From Mallotus nudiflorus (taxonomy: Eukaryota; Streptophyta; Magnoliopsida; Malpighiales; Euphorbiaceae), in contig CANTUR010000282.1 of NCBI GenBank assembly GCA_947683625.1, forward strand, positions 682,001 through 746,000: a DNA stretch of 64,000 nucleotides, in the 5' to 3' direction. Shown here piece after piece: positions 11,041 through 21,400 of this stretch. Within the stretch, counting starts at the first letter, position 1; every line of letters starts with the position of its first letter. The notes under the pieces were generated by a model, which searched no databases, had not been told where the DNA came from, and was given only the letters and a program-made list of their open reading frames with translations. The position numbers and the translations under genes are program-made.

Positions 11041-11150
11041 GTTATAAAGGAGATTTCCTCTTTGCTAGGGCATCACCTCTTTGTGAAGTGGTGATAAAGA
11101 GACACCTCTTCACAATGAGGCAATGTCTCATCATAAAGGCGAATGCCTTA
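11041..11150. repeat. Short inverted-repeat array upstream of the DUF7745-like frame
   Basis: Contains GTGAAG / CTTCAC (11083-11113), AAGAG-ACAC-CTCTT within it, TGAG / CTCA (11116-11130) and AAGGC-GAAT-GCCTT (11136-11149). Similar in style, not in sequence, to the array at 8540-8635. Confidence 0.5.
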
Positions 11151-11271
11151 CCACCTTACTATAGATCCACCTTTTAGAAATCCCATCTCCTTCACAAAAC
11201 AACTTCAATTTCTCATACCTTCACCAAAACTCCCTATTTTCTCTCTCCTAACAACTCTAAAACCCCAAAAT

Positions 11272-12518
11272 ATGACTAAAAGAAGCCTCAAGCAACTAAA
11301 ACTAGTCCTGAAAAGATTAAATGGTGAATCATGGGCAAGACTAAGGCCCTTCCACTTGCCAACTTTCATATCTCTTCTTACAATGAGGGTCAATTTCCCC
11401 TTCCTTCATGCCATAGTTCAATTCTAGGATCCAAGCAAACATGTTTTTTGATTCAATACTTTAGAAGTATGCCCTACCAAAGGAATTTAAAGCTATATTA
11501 GGATGTCATATGGATTCAACTTATCATATTGCAATCCCTTAGGTTGGAACCCTAGTCTTCCACTTCAATCAATATTAAATGGCTAGCTTATTCAATCTTT
11601 CACCACAGTCTTCTCTTTATCACATCTTCAATAATGAAGTACTAGTAGGGCCTTTCCTTGAGCTCATTATAACCACAGATAAGAAGGAGGTCTATTGGCC
11701 ATGGATGCTTGCTCTTTGCCTATATAATTAATTCCTATTCATTTCCCCTTCTAGAAATTTTGATTTAAAAGTCCTCCATATCTTGGATCAAGTGGAAGTT
11801 GGGCTTAATCCTTTCCCCTTTATCTTAGTAAAAACTATCATTGGGCTAGATAAATTCACAATAACAAAGTGATTTTTGGGAAGTCCACTCCTGTTAGAGG
11901 TAAGTTTCTTCTTCTCTTATTCTCGTTTTCCACTTTTTTGGCATTTTTACTTACCACTTTTTACAGATGCGGTTTCATGAGAAATTGAGATTACTTGAAC
12001 CTCCCCAAGACATTGCACACTACAAAGCCAAGCATTACTGAACTAGAAAGCTGCATTCTATACCAGAAGATGTTCAAAGTTGGCTATCGACATTCCCCAA
12101 TATTCTGATCTGATGGATGTGCTCATGGTGGAGATTATAGCACATGACCATTCGATCCTATACCTATTGTGTCCCTATAATTGGCATTCATCTTGCTACC
12201 TTTTACAATCCTACCTATCTTTGCCGATAGTACGGACAAAAATAGTTAATCATGGGATTGGCGTATGAGTTTGAACCAAGACCTCTCTCTTAAAACTTCT
12301 TAGATAATTTGGTTACTACTTGGCCTCATAGAATCATCCAAAGGCATATTGACTACGATGGAGATCTAACCACCAATGATCAGTACAAGGCGTGGATCCA
12401 ATTGCAACAAATAGAAAAAGATGAGTTCATTAGAAATAAAAGGATAAAAGAGTTGCAAATGTCGAGTGCTCAGGGTATTCAACAAAAGAAAATAAAGCAA
12501 TATTATTTTATGATTTAA
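11272..12518 (+). pseudogene. Antisense DUF7745-like transposon frame of element B, broken
   Basis: A second plus-strand coding-like region in element B. Seen, in order and across several frames with stops: FPFLHAIVQF-stop-DPSKHVF (near 11400), FNTLEVCPT, LALCLYN followed by FDLKVLHILDQ, NPFPFILVKTIIGLDKF (near 11810), a gap with a possible intron (GT near 11900), then WLSTFPN, and near the end TTNDQYKAWIQLQQIEKDEF. Family knowledge: the order 'HALxxFWDPxxxxFxF', 'ELxPTxEE', 'LALxIYG' and 'PxPAILAxTxxxL' is characteristic of the DUF7745 domain of plant transposon-derived proteins. The match is by motif recall only. No function is known to me. Confidence 0.5.
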
Positions 12519-12708
12519 GTCATCATTTCTCTTTTTGTTAGATAGAGTTTCCTTTTTAGTTAAATAGTTTGTAATAAACACTTAATGCAATGTTTAACAA
12601 TAGTTAAAGCAATATATTTCATTTGATTTAAGCACAATATGAATATACATTTTTCTTCTGACATATCTCATGTAGTTAGTTGGCTTGCCCTTGCAAGTTT
12701 TCCAACTA
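12519..12708. other. Element B spacer between antisense frames and integrase end
   Basis: AT-rich noncoding sequence ending in the nested hairpin TTAGTTGG / CCAACTAG (12676-12709) with inner stem CTTGC / GCAAG. It is the continuation of the spacer at 29015-29158, from which it was separated by element A. Confidence 0.6.
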
Positions 12709-12713
12709 GCCAT
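12709..12713 (+). repeat. Target-site duplication of element A, left copy (GCCAT)
   Basis: GCCAT immediately outside the LTR end at 12714. The identical GCCAT is at 29015-29019, just outside the other LTR. A 5-base duplication is usual for LTR retrotransposon integration. Confidence 0.85.
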
Positions 12714-14412
12714 TGTAGACGGCGGGGTTTAGCGTGCATCTAAGATTTTAGCAGTCGCAACACTATTTAGGCTCAGGGCCCTACGAAACACACTACTATG
12801 TCACAAAGACATAATGTGGAGATCAGGAGTTGCCACCCAGCATAATAATAGGGACAAATCGAAAAGGTGATACTCGATTCTCTAAAAGAAAGCTAGCACC
12901 ATAACCATGAGATTTTGAGAATAAAATACTAACTACTTTTAGTCTTGTGTTCATTCAAAATTACTTTATGAATTACTATCTTATTTCTAATTACATGCAA
13001 TTTTATTTAAACCCAAATTAAACATCCATCTAACCCAAAAAAGGCAACATGTCATAAAATTACATGTAAAAAATGCATACAAAAGGCAACGTCCCTAAGT
13101 CTAAACTAGGTTAATTTTTAAAAGTTAGCTAATTTAACATATTTTTATTTACAAGTGAATTGGACTAGATATGGGCTTACATTTTAATTGAATTAATGAG
13201 CCTAAATCTACTTGTTTTAATTCTAAAAAATGGTCCTAAATCTATTAATTTTAAGAAACAAAATAGAAATTAATTAGTGGGCTTAATTTTACTTGATTTT
13301 AAATTAAGTGATGTGATCCTAAATCTATTTATTTTAAAAGAAATGAAATTAATGGGCTGAGATGAATCTAAATCAATTTTAATTACTAGAAATGGGCCTA
13401 AGGTCTTAATTAATTTTAAAAAAAAAGAAATAAAATAAATTAGTGGGCTAAAGTCTAAGTTAATTTTATTAATTAAAAGTGGGCCTAAATCTAATTTAAT
13501 CTAAATGGGCCTAAATTAATTAAAACCTAAACCATTTTAAAAAAATCTATTTATTAAATGGGTTAGAACCTAATGTGGGCTTGGGGCCCAAAGAGAATAA
13601 AAATATGCAAACATGTCGAAACAACAAATTAAAGCAAATAATTAATCAAAAATATACATTCAGTGATTTCTAACCTAATATTAATTGCATGCAACTTAAG
13701 TTAATCTAAAGCAACCATTGATTTTAATTGATTTTTACCCAATTGAACCTAAATTAATAATCAATTTTTTTCTCCCTTTTTTTCTTCCTTTTTTCTCCTT
13801 TTCCCCCCTTTCTTCCTTCTTTTTCTTCACAGACTCTCTCTCTCGGCTTTTAAAGCCTGGCCTAGCAACCCCAGCTCCTGTGATCACATAGAGAAGTTGT
13901 GTGATAGTTGGGAGTGAGATCAGGAGTCTTTACGTTTTATTTTTTGAATTTTCAAAATCATGATAATGAGATAATGAGTGATAGGGTTTTAAAAAAATTA
14001 AAGACTCACACTCAAGGACACATGGTGTCCTGGACCAATTAAAAAATTGAAAAATTATGGAAAAAATCAATTTTTAGCATAAAAAAACACTTTTTAGTGA
14101 AAATTGACATTCTAGAATGTCGATTTTGATCTCATAATGCCGAAAGGCATTACACAATGCCAGTCAGTATTAAATGTCGGTCGACTAATTTTCATTTTTT
14201 TAAATTAAATTATAAAAAAGGTCCTTGAAAGTTTCTAATTTTTGCAACCAAATCCCTAAAAAATCAATTTTGTAATTAAATCCATAAAATGTTGCAATTT
14301 AGTCCTTCAAATCATGAAACTTGACACCAGAGATCAATTCTCATTTAGATTTTCATCATATGGGTTTTCATCACACGCATACACAATTGCATCCTGAAAT
14401 TGGGTGCTTACA
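12714..14412 (-). repeat. 3' LTR of element A
   Basis: 1699 bases, TGTAAGCACCC... at 14412 to ...GCCGTCTACA at 12714. It is about 500 bases shorter than the 5' LTR because a segment corresponding to about 27880-28390 of that copy is missing near 13770. Palindrome array at 14106-14171, including the perfect 16-base palindrome at 14106-14121 with arms GACATT / AATGTC. Confidence 0.85.
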
Positions 14413-14416
14413 ATTG

Positions 14417-14425
14417 CCCCCCTTT
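14417..14425 (-). other. Polypurine tract of element A
   Basis: On the minus strand AAAGGGGGG followed by CAAT and the 3' LTR start. Same layout as at 2384-2396. Confidence 0.8.
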
Positions 14426-14559
14426 GTCGTTGTTTGCTTAACAAATTGCAGTAAACCAATAGTAGCACATAATTTTAAAAGAAATAATTAGGGTACTTCA
14501 TTGTATCCTAATTAACCTACTGATGCTTAAATTTGTGAGCAATTTTAAGCAAGATGCTA

Positions 14560-15245
14560 TGTTTGGCATACATCACTATATTTCCTATAGAACATCTAAT
14601 GAGGCATATGCAAATGAGTTTTGCTATATTCCGTATGGGACATTTAATGTCTCAGGATTTGAGAACATGTTGTAGCTCCTATGGAACATCTAGTAATAAT
14701 GCCATAACTACTGTTTAGTGTCTAGTGAGCTGCACTATATTCCTTTTGGGATGTCTAGTGATAATGGATTTTGTTCTATTCCCCATGGGACATTTCAACG
14801 AAATGAATGCAATGATTCTCGCTATATTCCCTATGAGACATCTAGCGAGCCTTGATTTGAAAGAAGTGCTATAGTTCTCGTGGAATGTCTAACAATTCGG
14901 TGATTTAAAATTTTGCTATATTCCTTATAGGATGTTTAGCGATTCATGATTTGAAAACATATTATAGTTCGTATGGAATGTCTAGCAATAATACCATAAC
15001 TACTATATAGTGTCTAGTAAACTACACTATATTCCTTTTGGGACATCTAGTAATAATGAATTTCTTTGTATTCCCTGTGGGATGTTCAACAAAATGAATG
15101 CGATAATACTCGCTATATTCCCGGTAGGACGTCTAGCGAGCTATAAAAATGGTATTGTAGTTCCTGTGGAATGTCTAACGATTTAAAATCCATTATATTC
15201 CCTATGGGATGTCTAGCGACATCACCATAACTACCGTGTAGTGTC
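14560..15245. repeat. Tandem hairpin array of element A (fixed 18-nt loop)
   Basis: Repeats of about 50 bases with a core like TATTCCCTATGGGACATC, organised into a longer unit of about 290 bases (compare 14700 and 14993). Several cores are flanked by paired arms with an 18-base loop: CTCGCTA / TAGCGAG (14818-14849 and 15109-15140), CACTA / TAGTG (14733-14760), GCTA / TAGC (14915-14940), ACTA / TAGT (15026-15051). It occupies the hypervariable region before the 3' LTR. No gene. Confidence 0.75.
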
Positions 15246-16150
15246 TTGTGGTAAAAAGTCTGAAAAAGGTCATGTTATAACCGTTATTAAAGCATATAAC
15301 ATGTGGAATTTGAAATTCATGTTATGACTATTATGCATTATATAACATGATAATTTTGAAAACTTATGTTTCATCTACTATATAATATGAAATGAATTTT
15401 AAAATCTTTTGTTTTAAAATGATGCATGTAGAAATGCAAAGTTGAATTTTGTCTGTATTTTGTATTGATAGAAAATTCAGAATAAATATAAACACAATTA
15501 ATAATAATTCATTTATTGATGGCATGAGTTGAATGAATTAATTTAGGAATCAAATCCTAATCAAGATGCAATTATGGATGAAATTACAAAGAAAAACTTG
15601 ATTTTGAATGCATGCATAATCAAGGGACCAAAATAGATATTCTTCATTTATAAGAAGCCTTCCTCTTATTTTCAATGTTATTCTTTCATTTCCCTTTCCA
15701 CTTCTTTCTTCTTTTCTTTATTTTCTTCTTTTGATTTCTTACTCATCCGAAGTCTGATTCATGATTTGTCAAATCCTATGGCTGACCCACAATGCAAGGT
15801 ACATAGAGGAGCAGAGATTCCAGCTGATCCAGCCATTGTGTCTCTCTATTTTCCTCAAAATAACCTTGGACTTTGAGAAGGTTCTATTGTGCTTCCTTTG
15901 ACTTGCCTTCACCTTTATAGGTGCACAGATGTGGGCAATAATGTAACACTTCCCCACTTCTATTTATTCCTGTAAAAATTTATTCATACAATTAGTAATC
16001 ATAATTAATTTCAGAATGTAAATTAGTGTGTATATTGTTGAAATTGGATTAAAACTCATTAAAAAATGTATGAAAAATTTAAAGTTAACCCGAGAACATA
16101 GGATTTCAGTTGAATGGCTAACCAAAAGTCTAAAAATCGAAGTCGAAAGT
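15246..16150. other. Leader region of the antisense PMD frame
   Basis: Mostly AT-rich. At 15778-15960 there is a plus-strand stretch with more balanced composition that reads MADPQCKVHRGAEIP... with one internal stop. It could be a first exon of the antisense transcript, but I find no recognisable domain. Confidence 0.35.
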
Positions 16151-16153
16151 CCA

Positions 16154-16209
16154 GAAATTAGTCGGCATTACACAATGCCAATCGACATTATGGAATGCTG
16201 ATCAGCATT
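16154..16209. repeat. Alternating half-site array upstream of the PMD frame
   Basis: Six-base half-sites in alternating orientation every 10 bases: GAAATT 16154, GGCATT 16164, AATGCC 16174, GACATT 16184, AATGCT 16194, AGCATT 16204, each separated by 4 bases. The same half-sites and spacing occur in the LTRs of this element. Confidence 0.75.
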
Positions 16210-16225
16210 GTATTTTACCGATCCA

Positions 16226-16312
16226 AAATAATAATAATAATAATAGTTGTTATTATTATTATTATTATTGTTATTATTATTATTATTGTTGTTGTTGTTG
16301 TTGTTATTATTT
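16226..16312. repeat. (TAA)n / (TTA)n / (TTG)n microsatellite
   Basis: About 87 bases of trinucleotide repeats. The TAA part at 16226 can pair with the following TTA part. Confidence 0.9.
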
Positions 16313-16510
16313 TAGTCAATTAATTATTATTTCTCCCTCAGAATTCTCCTTGCGACCGATGAAATTCATAGGCTATTTTCATATAGCTTGTAAATTATTT
16401 CATGGGCTGCTGGAGAATGTGGCGCATCTAGTGTGGACCTCCAGGTTCAAACGATTTATTGTTTAGGCTTTTGACTGTATGAGGGAGGTCTAATCATTAC
16501 CCTATTTGCT

Positions 16511-18455
16511 TTGATCCAGCGATGGATGGATACCACCTACACATTCCATACTCAGGTAGGCGAGTTGACCATTTCACCCTTGAGTTTGTCAACTATCACC
16601 GAGATCGCCTTTGGAGGGGCTCCTATTTCCTTTGACATTAGTTACTATAGTCTCCCTGAGCACGCACGGAGTCAATATGTACAAGACCTAATTGGATTTC
16701 TCCAGGCATGGAAGAACTGGAAGAACGTTGTTCTTTCATTTTTGGTTGAGGGATTCAGATGTCTTCCCACCACCACACCTCGCCAGATTACTAATAAGGC
16801 GAGGTGCTTCCTCCTGATCTTGCTTAGCACAACCCTCTTCTGCGAGACTGGTCACGAGGTCAGCATTGCCCTTCTCGACCTTCTTCAAGACTTAAATTGA
16901 GTTATCACCCTCAACTAGGGATCTATGGCATTGGCTTATTTTTATTACAGATTGGACACTATCTGTAGAGGTGTTGTCACTATGTGTGACTTATGGCATA
17001 TCTTGCATATGCGTCTATCCCCTTTTTATTTCTCTTTTTTTATTTTCCTTTTTTTTCTTTTTACTGACTTATTCTCTCTTTCAGATATAGAGCATAGAGA
17101 TTGGGCTAATTCATGGCTTTGAGGCTATCAACTCTAACAGGAGTCTCCCCCTGATGTAGAGATGGGGCTCTTCCCATTTAGCGAGTGTCAGGAATACTCT
17201 GTAGACCTATCGTGATCAACTGAATATCATTAAGTGGGACCTGGTAAAAAAATAAAATCATTAGTACTTCATGACTTAATACAAGTTAAACTTAATTAAT
17301 CATGATTTTACATACCTATTACGATTAGTTGGAGGGAGCTAATGATGTCCAGCAATATGATTTTATGGATGTTGTAGTACAACTTGAGGAGATGAGGGTT
17401 CTGCTCCTTGGTTATGGTTATTGGATGTGGTATTTAGGAGAGCGAGTATATCGGTGGTGCTCTGGACCTTCCTGACGCTATGTTCCTATTGTTATCCCCC
17501 GCTCGATGCTTTACAGTTCTTATCTGATGGGTTCAAAGTTGAGCAAGGCATTATAGGGATATGATGCCACTATTTTTCTTGAGCGATCTTGCCATTATCA
17601 GTAGTTCATCCATGAGAACCTCTTGGAGCAGGTTCTTGCTGACCAGGATAAGGTAACTTTTGATAATTTCTCTTTTGGAACTCTCCAATCACTTATTCTT
17701 TTCTCATAGTTTGCTTTTCACAGATTAAGGAGATTTGCTCTCCTGCTGATGAAGTGATGGAGGAGGCGGCTGGGGCTGATTAGGGGTTTGAGACTGTGTA
17801 GGAAAGTAAGGCTACCCCTGAGCCTGAGATTGCACCTACGGTCCCCTAGCCCAGTCCTAGTCATGCACAGCATACTCAGCACATTGGGACCAGTTGTGAG
17901 GGAACCTTTATTGGCACTATTTTTGGTGATGTTCCCCTTCTTGATAGATCCATGCTCTAATGGGCTCCTACTGTTCAGGATCTGATTGAGCAGCATATAC
18001 ATTTTGGTGATGTTCAGCTCCCCAGCTTTTCTCCAATAGATATTTCTCATGTGATTTTATTTGACTTATTTCTTGTATTACCTATACACTTGGTATTGAT
18101 GTTAGTACAACTTTACAAAATAGGTCCCCCATTCACAGGCAGAGTATTTACATGGACTCACCTTGTCTCAGAGGTTATTTACCATGCAGGACACAGAGAG
18201 TTAGCGGGTAAGCATATACACTTATTATGCAAATGTATGCATGGAATGCATATGATATGATGTTTCCTATATGTATAGAGTTTTTATAGGGATCTAGAGT
18301 GGGATAACGAGATGCTTTGTCGATGGCTTGCGAACTTGGGCATAGACCCTTACAGCATTGGTACTTCATCTGTTAGACCTCCAAATACTTATCATCATGA
18401 TGACCCTAGTAGAGGATGGATCCCATGGCTTGATAGTGGAGTCCACGATGATTGA
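16511..18455 (+). pseudogene. Antisense plant-mobile-domain (PMD) frame of element A, broken
   Basis: Plus-strand frame opposite to pol in element A. Seen: RWMDTTYTFHTQVGELTISP and GAPISFDISY (16511-16680), then ARCFLLILLSTTLF (near 16800), ALLDLLQDLN-stop and GSMALAYFYYRLDTICRG (16925-16990). A stretch at about 17330-17460 ends in WMWYLGERVYRW. A last part at 18380-18455 reads RGWIPWLDSGVHDD-stop. The order of ERW-THTF-GE, 'AR-YLL-LL--TLF' and 'G(S/T)AALAWLYR' is that of the plant mobile domain, known from MAIN/MAIL1 and from transposon proteins. Several GT...AG gaps look like introns (for example around 17240-17330). In-frame stops suggest it is decayed. The relative in element B (8215-10783) shows that this cargo is a family trait. 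Confidence 0.7.
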
Positions 18456-18960
18456 TTCCAGGCTATCTTCATCTTTGATTTGTAGTTATATTAAACTACC
18501 TTCTTGTACTTATCTATTTCAAACTTCCCTTTCCCAAAATTAGACTTGGATGAATAGATGGTCCTAAGTGAATTTTATTTTAGTTTATTTTTTATGCCTT
18601 AGATTTTACCTAAACTGCCCTTTTCGGTTTTCAACATAGTAGGCATGCCCTAACTTTTACCTAAACCGCCCTTTCGAGTTTTTAATTTAGCTAACATCTT
18701 ATTTTTACTTTTCAAATCTAGGTCATAATACAAGCTATAGACCCACCTGGATTTTCTAGATACAAGAGGATTCAAGCTTTATATAATGAGTCTCAAAAGA
18801 AGAAACATAGGTGCCACTAGAACAAAATGGTCTTATATAGCTAATCTTAATCTTTTATTATTTGTTTTCCTTTCTAGTGCTTATATTCTATGAATAAGAT
18901 AGAACATGCAATGTTATAAAAAAATTTCAATTTCAATAAGATTCATTAATTAGGGAGAAA
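18456..18960. other. Spacer between PMD frame and post-integrase hairpins
   Basis: AT-rich. Contains a two-copy repeat of about 55 bases (near 18597 and 18650, sharing TTTTACCTAAAC-GCCCTTT). No gene seen. Confidence 0.5.
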
Positions 18961-19000
18961 TTAAGTAAATTTGCTATATCACATGACATAACTTCTGTTA

Positions 19001-19217
19001 TCAGCTAGTCCTTTCAGATTTTCTAACTTAATATTTTTTTCTCACATTTTATTTCCCTAATTTTTGCTTGACTAGAACTTTACGGGTTTTCTAATCAGTG
19101 GGACCTTTTTATTTTATTTTATTCCCTAATTTTTGCTTGCCAAACCTTTGCAGGTTTTCTGAACAGCGAGAATGTCCTAATTTTTGCCTGACTAGCCTTT
19201 TCAGGTTTTCTAGTCAG
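19001..19217 (-). repeat. Post-integrase hairpin repeats (element A)
   Basis: Four imperfect copies of a unit of about 60 bases downstream of the integrase stop. The last forms a perfect 8-bp stem CTGACTAG (19188-19195) / CTAGTCAG (19210-19217) with an inner CCT / AGG stem. The copy at 19068-19098 pairs TGACTAG with CTAATCA, one pair being G-U in the element RNA. Homologous hairpins with different arms occur in elements D and B. Confidence 0.65.
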
Positions 19218-19254
19218 CTAACTTTTATTTTCTTTATACTACTTTTATTTATTT

Positions 19255-20400
19255 TTATAGATAGTATTTCTTGAGGTTATCCAGGTTAACAAGCTCCATG
19301 AACTCATTCCCTTCAAAATCATATATATTGGCAGCTCCCTTTGGCAAAACTGACTTGACTAAGTATGGTCCTTCCTAATTTGGTCTGAACTTTCCTCTTT
19401 GATCGAACACAACTGCTCTAGATAGTTTTAGTACCATATCCCTAGCTTTTATCTTCCCCAACTTTTCTTTCATGTTAAATGCCTTTGTTATCCTCTTTTG
19501 GTATATCTGGGTATGGAACAAGGCATTCATCCTCTTCTCATCTAAAGACACCAGATGATCATATCTTTTATGTGCCCATTCACTCTCAGGCATTTTGTCC
19601 TCCATAACTACTCTTAGAGACTTGATTTCAGTTTCTATTGGCAAAACTACTTCACAGTCATACACCAGGGAGAATGAAGTTTGGCCTATGGTAATTCTGG
19701 CTATAGTTATGTATCCCCACAAGGAAAAAGGAAGAAACTTAGACCAATCCTTGTAAGTTTTAACCATCTTAGAGAGGATTTTCTTGATATTTTTATTTGC
19801 TGCTTCCACTGCTCCATCCTGAGGTAGAAATGGTGAAGACTTATAATGCTCGATCCCATACTTCTACAATAATTCTGCCATTTTTGCTTGAAATTGAACC
19901 CTATTGTCTGTCACTACATGATGTGGAACCCCATATCTGCAAATGAGATTCTTCTTGATAAATCGGGCCATATGTTTTGCCTTTAAAGCATTGAGAGACT
20001 CAATCTCTACCCATCTAGAAATTGCCACAACTATGTACTTATGCTCATTCAATGTCATTGGCCTTATTTCTCCTATGATATCAATCCCCCAAACCACAAA
20101 AGGCCAAGGAGATGATAAACTATTTAGCATCATTAGAGGAAGGTGGTTGAGGTTCCCATAGATCTGACACTTATGGCATTATCTCATGATTCTAATACAA
20201 TACTTTTCCATGCTCATCCAATAGTACCCCTGTCTGATTATCTTCTTTGCTAGGATTATCCCATTCATATAAGAACCACAAGCTCCTACATGAACCTCTT
20301 TCATCACCTGTTTCACTTCATCTTTCTTGAGACATCTGAGCTGCATTCCATTCAGCATTCTCTTATACAATACCTTGTCATGACTTGCAAAATTACATGC
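19255..20400 (-). pseudogene. Integrase of element A, broken
   Basis: Minus-strand integrase that would insert the element's cDNA. Seen: zinc-binding region at 20370-20179 (VHVGACGSYMNG...). Core at 20133-19864 with WGIDIIGEIRP (first D) and HVVTDNRVQFQ (second D). The continuation at 19809-19375 starts with EAANKNIKKIL (the catalytic E of the D,D-E triad) and runs through the C-terminal domain (IYQKRITKAFN...LKLSRAVV). It ends KKYYL-stop at 19255. Stops near 20170, 19860 and 19375 divide it. Codons lost mainly look like CAA/CAG or TGG changed to stops, as expected from decay of methylated DNA. Confidence 0.85.
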
Positions 20401-20499
20401 AAGAACACATAGGGCATATCTTACTTTTTAAGTAGCCTCATCTGAATATTTTTCTTCCTCAATGAACCTCTGAACATCATAAAACCATAGCTTTTCTTA

Positions 20500-21400
20500 A
20501 GGCCCTATATGAATTCCCATAATCTGGTCACCCACATAACATGGAGCCTTTGATTTCATGATCACTAATGGCCTCATAGTCAACCCAATCACACTATCCC
20601 ATATTAAAGAGAGTGTTGTCAGTGCATCTGCCATCTAATTGTCATCTTTTGATAAATGGATAAAGAGACACTTAGTGAAATTCTTTATTAAAGTTTTCAA
20701 ATAGTAGACGTAGGCTTTCAGCTTTTCCTCTTTCACTTCCCATTCCTCATTAATCTAGCTGATAACCAATATAGAATCCCTATATACTAACAACTCCTTT
20801 GCTCTAGCTGCCATCGCCGCTTCTACTCCATGAATGCATGCTTCATACTCAACCATATTATTAGTTACTTTGAAATCTAGCTTCTTGGCCATTGGTATGG
20901 TTTCTCCCTCTAGTGTGACAAGGATCACTCGTAACCCAACTCCTTTTTGTTTACTGCATCGTTAAAATAAAGCATCCATTCTTGATGCTCTATAATTGCT
21001 AGATTCTCATCTGGGAATTCTAGGCTCCACTATTCATCACCCTCTACTGCATTTTGAGCTAGGAATTCCGCTACTGCCCTTCCCTTAATAAGCTTCATGG
21101 TAATGTACTCTATATTAAATTTAGTTAGGAGAACAAGCCATCAAGACATCCTTCTAGTCAGAGTGGGTGCCTGCAATAAGTAACTTAAGGGGTCTATTTT
21201 TGAAATGGGCCGAACCCTATAAGACTGAAAGTAATACCTCAATTTCCTTATTGCCCAAATCGTTATCAAACATTTCTTCCCCAGCAAATCATACTTTTCT
21301 TCATACGACATGAACTTTTTGCTAAAGTAATACACTGCATGCTCTATCCCATCCAGCCCTTTTTGTGCTAACATTACCCCCATTGCCTTTTCTTATAGAG
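20500..21400 (-). pseudogene. RNase H and second (archaeal-type) RNase H region of element A, broken
   Basis: Ribonuclease H removes the RNA strand during reverse transcription. Seen: 21383-21141 encodes MGVMLAQKGLDGIEHAVYYF and KFMSYEEKYDLLGKKCL, the RNase H that follows reverse transcriptase in Ty3/gypsy elements. After a connection region, 20990-20520 contains a heavily broken second RNase H beginning WMLYFNDAVNK. The same segment is clearer in element B (MYFDGPVNNKGVG at 30861). Family knowledge: a second, archaeal-type RNase H between pol RNase H and integrase is a Tat-lineage trait. Stops throughout. Confidence 0.75.

Noticed and set aside
19943..20161. Plus-strand frame of 72 codons
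   Set aside because: Shadow of the integrase core on the opposite strand; likewise the plus-strand frames at 21623, 23929 and 31543.
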